Source of the DNA: Deinococcus hopiensis KR-140
Lineage (GTDB): Bacteria > Deinococcota > Deinococci > Deinococcales > Deinococcaceae
Direction: 5' to 3'
Assembly (NCBI GenBank): GCA_943327755.2
Contig: CALPYF020000088.1
Location: 1-6,708, forward strand
Length of the DNA: 6,708 nucleotides
Made by a program: the position numbers and the translations under genes. Below the pieces are notes generated by a model. That model did not search any database and was not told the origin of the DNA. It worked only from the letters and a program-made list of their open reading frames with translations. This document shows, one piece after another, positions 5,211-6,708 of this stretch (the first letter of the stretch is position 1; each line of letters begins with the position of its first letter).

Positions 5211-6448
5211 GTTTTCCTCGCTGAGTTGATGGTGAGCGCATGCTTGTAGTGAGGGCTATCGAACTCATATACGAACACCTCTGGATCTGCTTTCTCAATG
5301 AAGCTCCGGCCGCTGTCAATGGCAACTGACGCTGGGGAGGCGAGGAACAGATGAATTCGCTTCACCGATGTTACGTTCGCTCGAATGGATGTTAGGATTG
5401 AGCGCAGCATTGTTCCGTATTCACTCAACTGCGCTCTGTACTTGAGAAAGTCCGGCCCAGGTCTCTGAGCCCGGATTTCGTAGATGAGATGTTCCCGGCC
5501 GATGGCCCTGCTGATGGCGCTGCGCTCGACGATTCCAGACATCGACACCGCAATGGCCACGTCTTCGACATCGACGATGTGCTCCGGCAAGTACGGATTC
5601 AGTCCATCGTCACTGCCGGGCTGTCCGACCTGCCAGCACCAGCGGTTGGAAGCAGCGGACCTCTGATACTGAAAAAGATCCAAGTCCAGTCGACTGGTCA
5701 GTTCGTGGCCCAACAGGACGAGCAGCGGTATGGGTGCGAGAGCAAAGACCGATACGTGCTGGATCTCTTCCTTAGTCAGCTTCTTCTTGAGAAGGTCACG
5801 GGTCTCTTGAACCACCTGCTCAGATGCGGCATTCCAGTAAGCTGCTCGCCCTTCGCTGATGCGGTAGGCATTCAGGTCGATGATAATGCTACTGTCACTG
5901 CCTGGCCAGCGGGGTTTAATCGCCTGTTTGACCGCTTCTTCGTTGATAACGCTCTCCCGTCCAGCGATTCGGCCCTGTACAAGTAATAAGGTGGTCTTGG
6001 CGTTCTCGATGGCATGAGTAGCGTCGCGAATCCTAGATTCGTGAGTCCTTTTGTAATCCAGCAAGATCTCCTCCGTGAATTGATCCACGTAGTTGAGGTT
6101 ATCGATCAGGTCGCCGTGTATCTTGCAAGTCAACATCAAGTTGTTGATATCGATCTCCAGCTCTTTCGAACGGGTCGCGTGCCCTCGAGGGCCAGCAGGA
6201 CTGAAAGCAACGATATGGGCAATAGTGGCGAGATTACTTCTCTTCTGTGATACCGAGTCGATAAACAGTGGCTCGTTGCATCCGTGGAATTCACATCGCC
6301 CGGCGGATCGTCCCCATAGTTCCCGTTGGGTCTGCGCTGGAATGGATGGTCGATCTGATTTTTCGTACTTCGGCTTTCCGATTTTCGTGGATTTTGCCGC
6401 CGGAGCTGTGGGGGGAATTGTTGGGGCCACTTCAGATTTATTCGCCAT
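5207..6448 (-). CDS. HNH-SAVED nuclease, Cap5-like CBASS effector (413 aa)
   Basis: In known Cap5 proteins a C-terminal SAVED domain senses a cyclic oligonucleotide and switches on an N-terminal HNH nuclease that degrades DNA, killing phage-infected cells. Both halves are visible. HNH: Cys52-x4-Cys57, the A-H-I strand with the likely catalytic His78 in TIAHIVAFSPAGPRG, then Asn102/103 and CKIHGDLID with Cys108 and His111. The usual CxxHHxxID pattern has Gly112 in place of the second His. SAVED (about 185-413): FALAPIPLLVLLG (235-247), DLFQYQR...RWCWQ (257-273), AVSMSG (300-305), IHLFLASPASVAIDSGR (365-381) and VFVYEFD (391-397). The ATG at 6448 has TGGAG upstream; a TTG at 6469 would add seven residues. 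The length is typical of Cap5. G+C is markedly lower than the leftward neighbours, as in a transferred gene. No cyclase lies in the window. Confidence 0.92.
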   Translation of the reverse strand: MANKSEVAPTIPPTAPAAKSTKIGKPKYEKSDRPSIPAQTQRELWGRSAGRCEFHGCNEPLFIDSVSQKRSNLATIAHIVAFSPAGPRGHATRSKELEIDINNLMLTCKIHGDLIDNLNYVDQFTEEILLDYKRTHESRIRDATHAIENAKTTLLLVQGRIAGRESVINEEAVKQAIKPRWPGSDSSIIIDLNAYRISEGRAAYWNAASEQVVQETRDLLKKKLTKEEIQHVSVFALAPIPLLVLLGHELTSRLDLDLFQYQRSAASNRWCWQVGQPGSDDGLNPYLPEHIVDVEDVAIAVSMSGIVERSAISRAIGREHLIYEIRAQRPGPDFLKYRAQLSEYGTMLRSILTSIRANVTSVKRIHLFLASPASVAIDSGRSFIEKADPEVFVYEFDSPHYKHALTINSARKT

Positions 6449-6515
6449 GTTGCTCCAGATCAAGCTCAATCATCACGTGCGCCTTCCTCTCTGGATTGTG
6501 CACAATGCATGCGAT
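6438..6515 (-). pseudogene. 25-codon open frame, possible 3' remnant of gene upstream of HNH-SAVED
   Basis: Between the IS-like segment and the SAVED gene, an open frame begins after an in-frame TGA at 6516-6518 and ends in TAA at 6438-6440. It reads IACIVHNPERKAHVMIELD then LEQHGE. The stop lies 11 bases inside the SAVED gene (ATG at 6448), the kind of overlap that is usual inside an operon. That, and a protein-like composition, make it plausible as the C-terminal tail of a lost upstream gene, cut by the insertion. Its identity cannot be told from so few residues. The alternative is that this is only the promoter and leader region, with a tiny open frame by chance; the palindrome at 6495-6506 would favour that. 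Confidence 0.4.
6495..6506. promoter_or_regulatory. 12-bp palindrome upstream of HNH-SAVED gene
   Basis: ATTGTGCACAAT is a perfect palindrome about 47 bases upstream of the SAVED ATG, followed directly by the 6-bp palindrome GCATGC. It has the size and symmetry of a dimeric regulator operator. It also lies inside the 25-codon open frame, so it may be coding sequence instead. Confidence 0.35.
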
Positions 6516-6521
6516 TCAAGG

Positions 6522-6552
6522 GGCGAAGATCCTCTGTACCGGACATCTTGCC
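6522..6552 (-). terminator. Hairpin after transposase stop
   Basis: On the minus strand GGCAAGAT follows the transposase stop at once and pairs with ATCTT-C-GCC (one-base bulge) across a 14-base loop. It may end the transposase transcript. There is no clear T-tract after it. Confidence 0.35.
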
Positions 6553-6553
6553 T

Positions 6554-6708
6554 TCAAGTCGCGCCTGGCGCGTGAAATGGCGTGCTCAGCAGCCTGATCA
6601 GTGCGGGTAACTCGGGGAGATTCCACCGCAGGGCATGGCACAGCCGCTCCGCGCCGTACCGCACGAGGCTCATGGCCGCCCGGCCATGAGCCTTCACCTT
6701 GACCGGAA
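6554..6708 (-). CDS. IS4-like transposase, C-terminal 50 residues (start beyond right edge)
   Basis: The leftward open frame enters from the right edge and stops at TGA 6554-6556. It reads PVKVKAHGRAAMSLVRYGAE, then RLCHALRWNLPELPALIRLL and a short tail. The pattern K-x-H-G-R-x-A-x-S-L-V-R-x-G is, from memory, the kind of C-terminus seen on IS4-group transposases in Deinococcus; the catalytic residues would lie outside the window, so the family is tentative. The G+C jumps back up here compared with the SAVED gene. The stop followed closely by a hairpin and a change in composition suggests the end of an insertion sequence. Neither terminal inverted repeat can be confirmed from one end. Confidence 0.65.
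   Translation of the reverse strand, partial: PVKVKAHGRAAMSLVRYGAERLCHALRWNLPELPALIRLLSTPFHAPGAT
6666..6693. repeat. Perfect 12-bp inverted repeat inside transposase coding region
   Basis: AGGCTCATGGCC (6666-6677) and GGCCATGAGCCT (6682-6693) are separated by only GCCC. It encodes the segment KAHGRAAMSL of the transposase. A stem this strong can impede ribosomes or polymerase; it may be constrained by protein sequence or have a role in the element. Confidence 0.6.

Larger units (their letters stand above)
6519..6708 (-). mobile_element. End of an insertion sequence, probably IS4-like; boundary approximate
   Basis: The element is inferred from the transposase C-terminus and the composition change near 6515-6550. 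The left boundary is placed just outside the 25-codon open frame; the true terminal repeat could be anywhere between about 6510 and 6550. A candidate end is CCTCTGTACCGGACATCTTG (6531-6550). No target-site duplication can be checked because the other end is outside the window. Confidence 0.45.

Noticed and set aside
4923..5249. A rightward 108-residue frame opposite the 74-aa gene
   Set aside because: It runs antisense to the 74-aa gene, whose overlap with the SAVED gene and recognisable motif show that the minus strand is coding.
6093..6575. A rightward 160-residue frame opposite the SAVED N-terminus
   Set aside because: It crosses the HNH region in antisense and the IS border; no family resemblance and no ribosome binding site.
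1..6708. CRISPR array or Deinococcus radiation/desiccation response motif
   Set aside because: No regularly spaced direct repeats were seen, and no 17-bp TTATG-type palindrome is present upstream of any gene.

Overview
The window is very G+C-rich across positions 1-4900, and its genes use mostly G or C at third codon positions. The RecD2/TraA-type helicase, the class III pilin-like prepilins and the C-terminus of an IS4-type transposase together suggest a Deinococcus-like bacterium. That assignment is inference from protein character, because no rRNA or other taxonomic marker is present.

Positions 1-3530 hold a leftward cluster. In transcription order it has a 648-residue RecD2-like superfamily 1B helicase, a 241-residue protein I do not recognise, and two tandemly duplicated type IV pilin-like proteins; the second runs off the left edge. 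The last three genes are packed with a 1-nt gap and then an ATGA stop/start overlap, so they are probably co-translated. A 15-bp exact repeat lies just outside each end of the helicase gene. Pairing a DNA helicase with pilins fits DNA uptake and processing, but this is only suggested by context.

Positions 3531-3845 contain no convincing gene. They hold two hairpins and a G-tract cluster between divergent transcription units. Positions 3846-4891 hold a rightward run of three small unrecognised genes joined by GTGA overlaps. The third is split by a run of nine G; removing one G gives a continuous 117-residue protein. A 10-bp-stem hairpin at 4911-4939 lies between the convergent units and probably terminates one or both.

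Positions 4986-6448 change visibly to lower G+C, as expected of acquired DNA. A leftward two-gene unit encodes an HNH-SAVED protein resembling Cap5, the cyclic-oligonucleotide-activated DNase of CBASS anti-phage systems, followed by a 74-residue protein overlapping it by ATGA. No cyclase (CD-NTase) is in the window. Directly upstream is the end of an IS with an IS4-like transposase C-terminus (6554 to the right edge). The 25-codon open frame trapped between the IS end and the SAVED gene overlaps the SAVED start, so the IS may have cut away the upstream CBASS gene, or simply lie next to it. This truncated or rearranged defence island is the most interesting part of the window.
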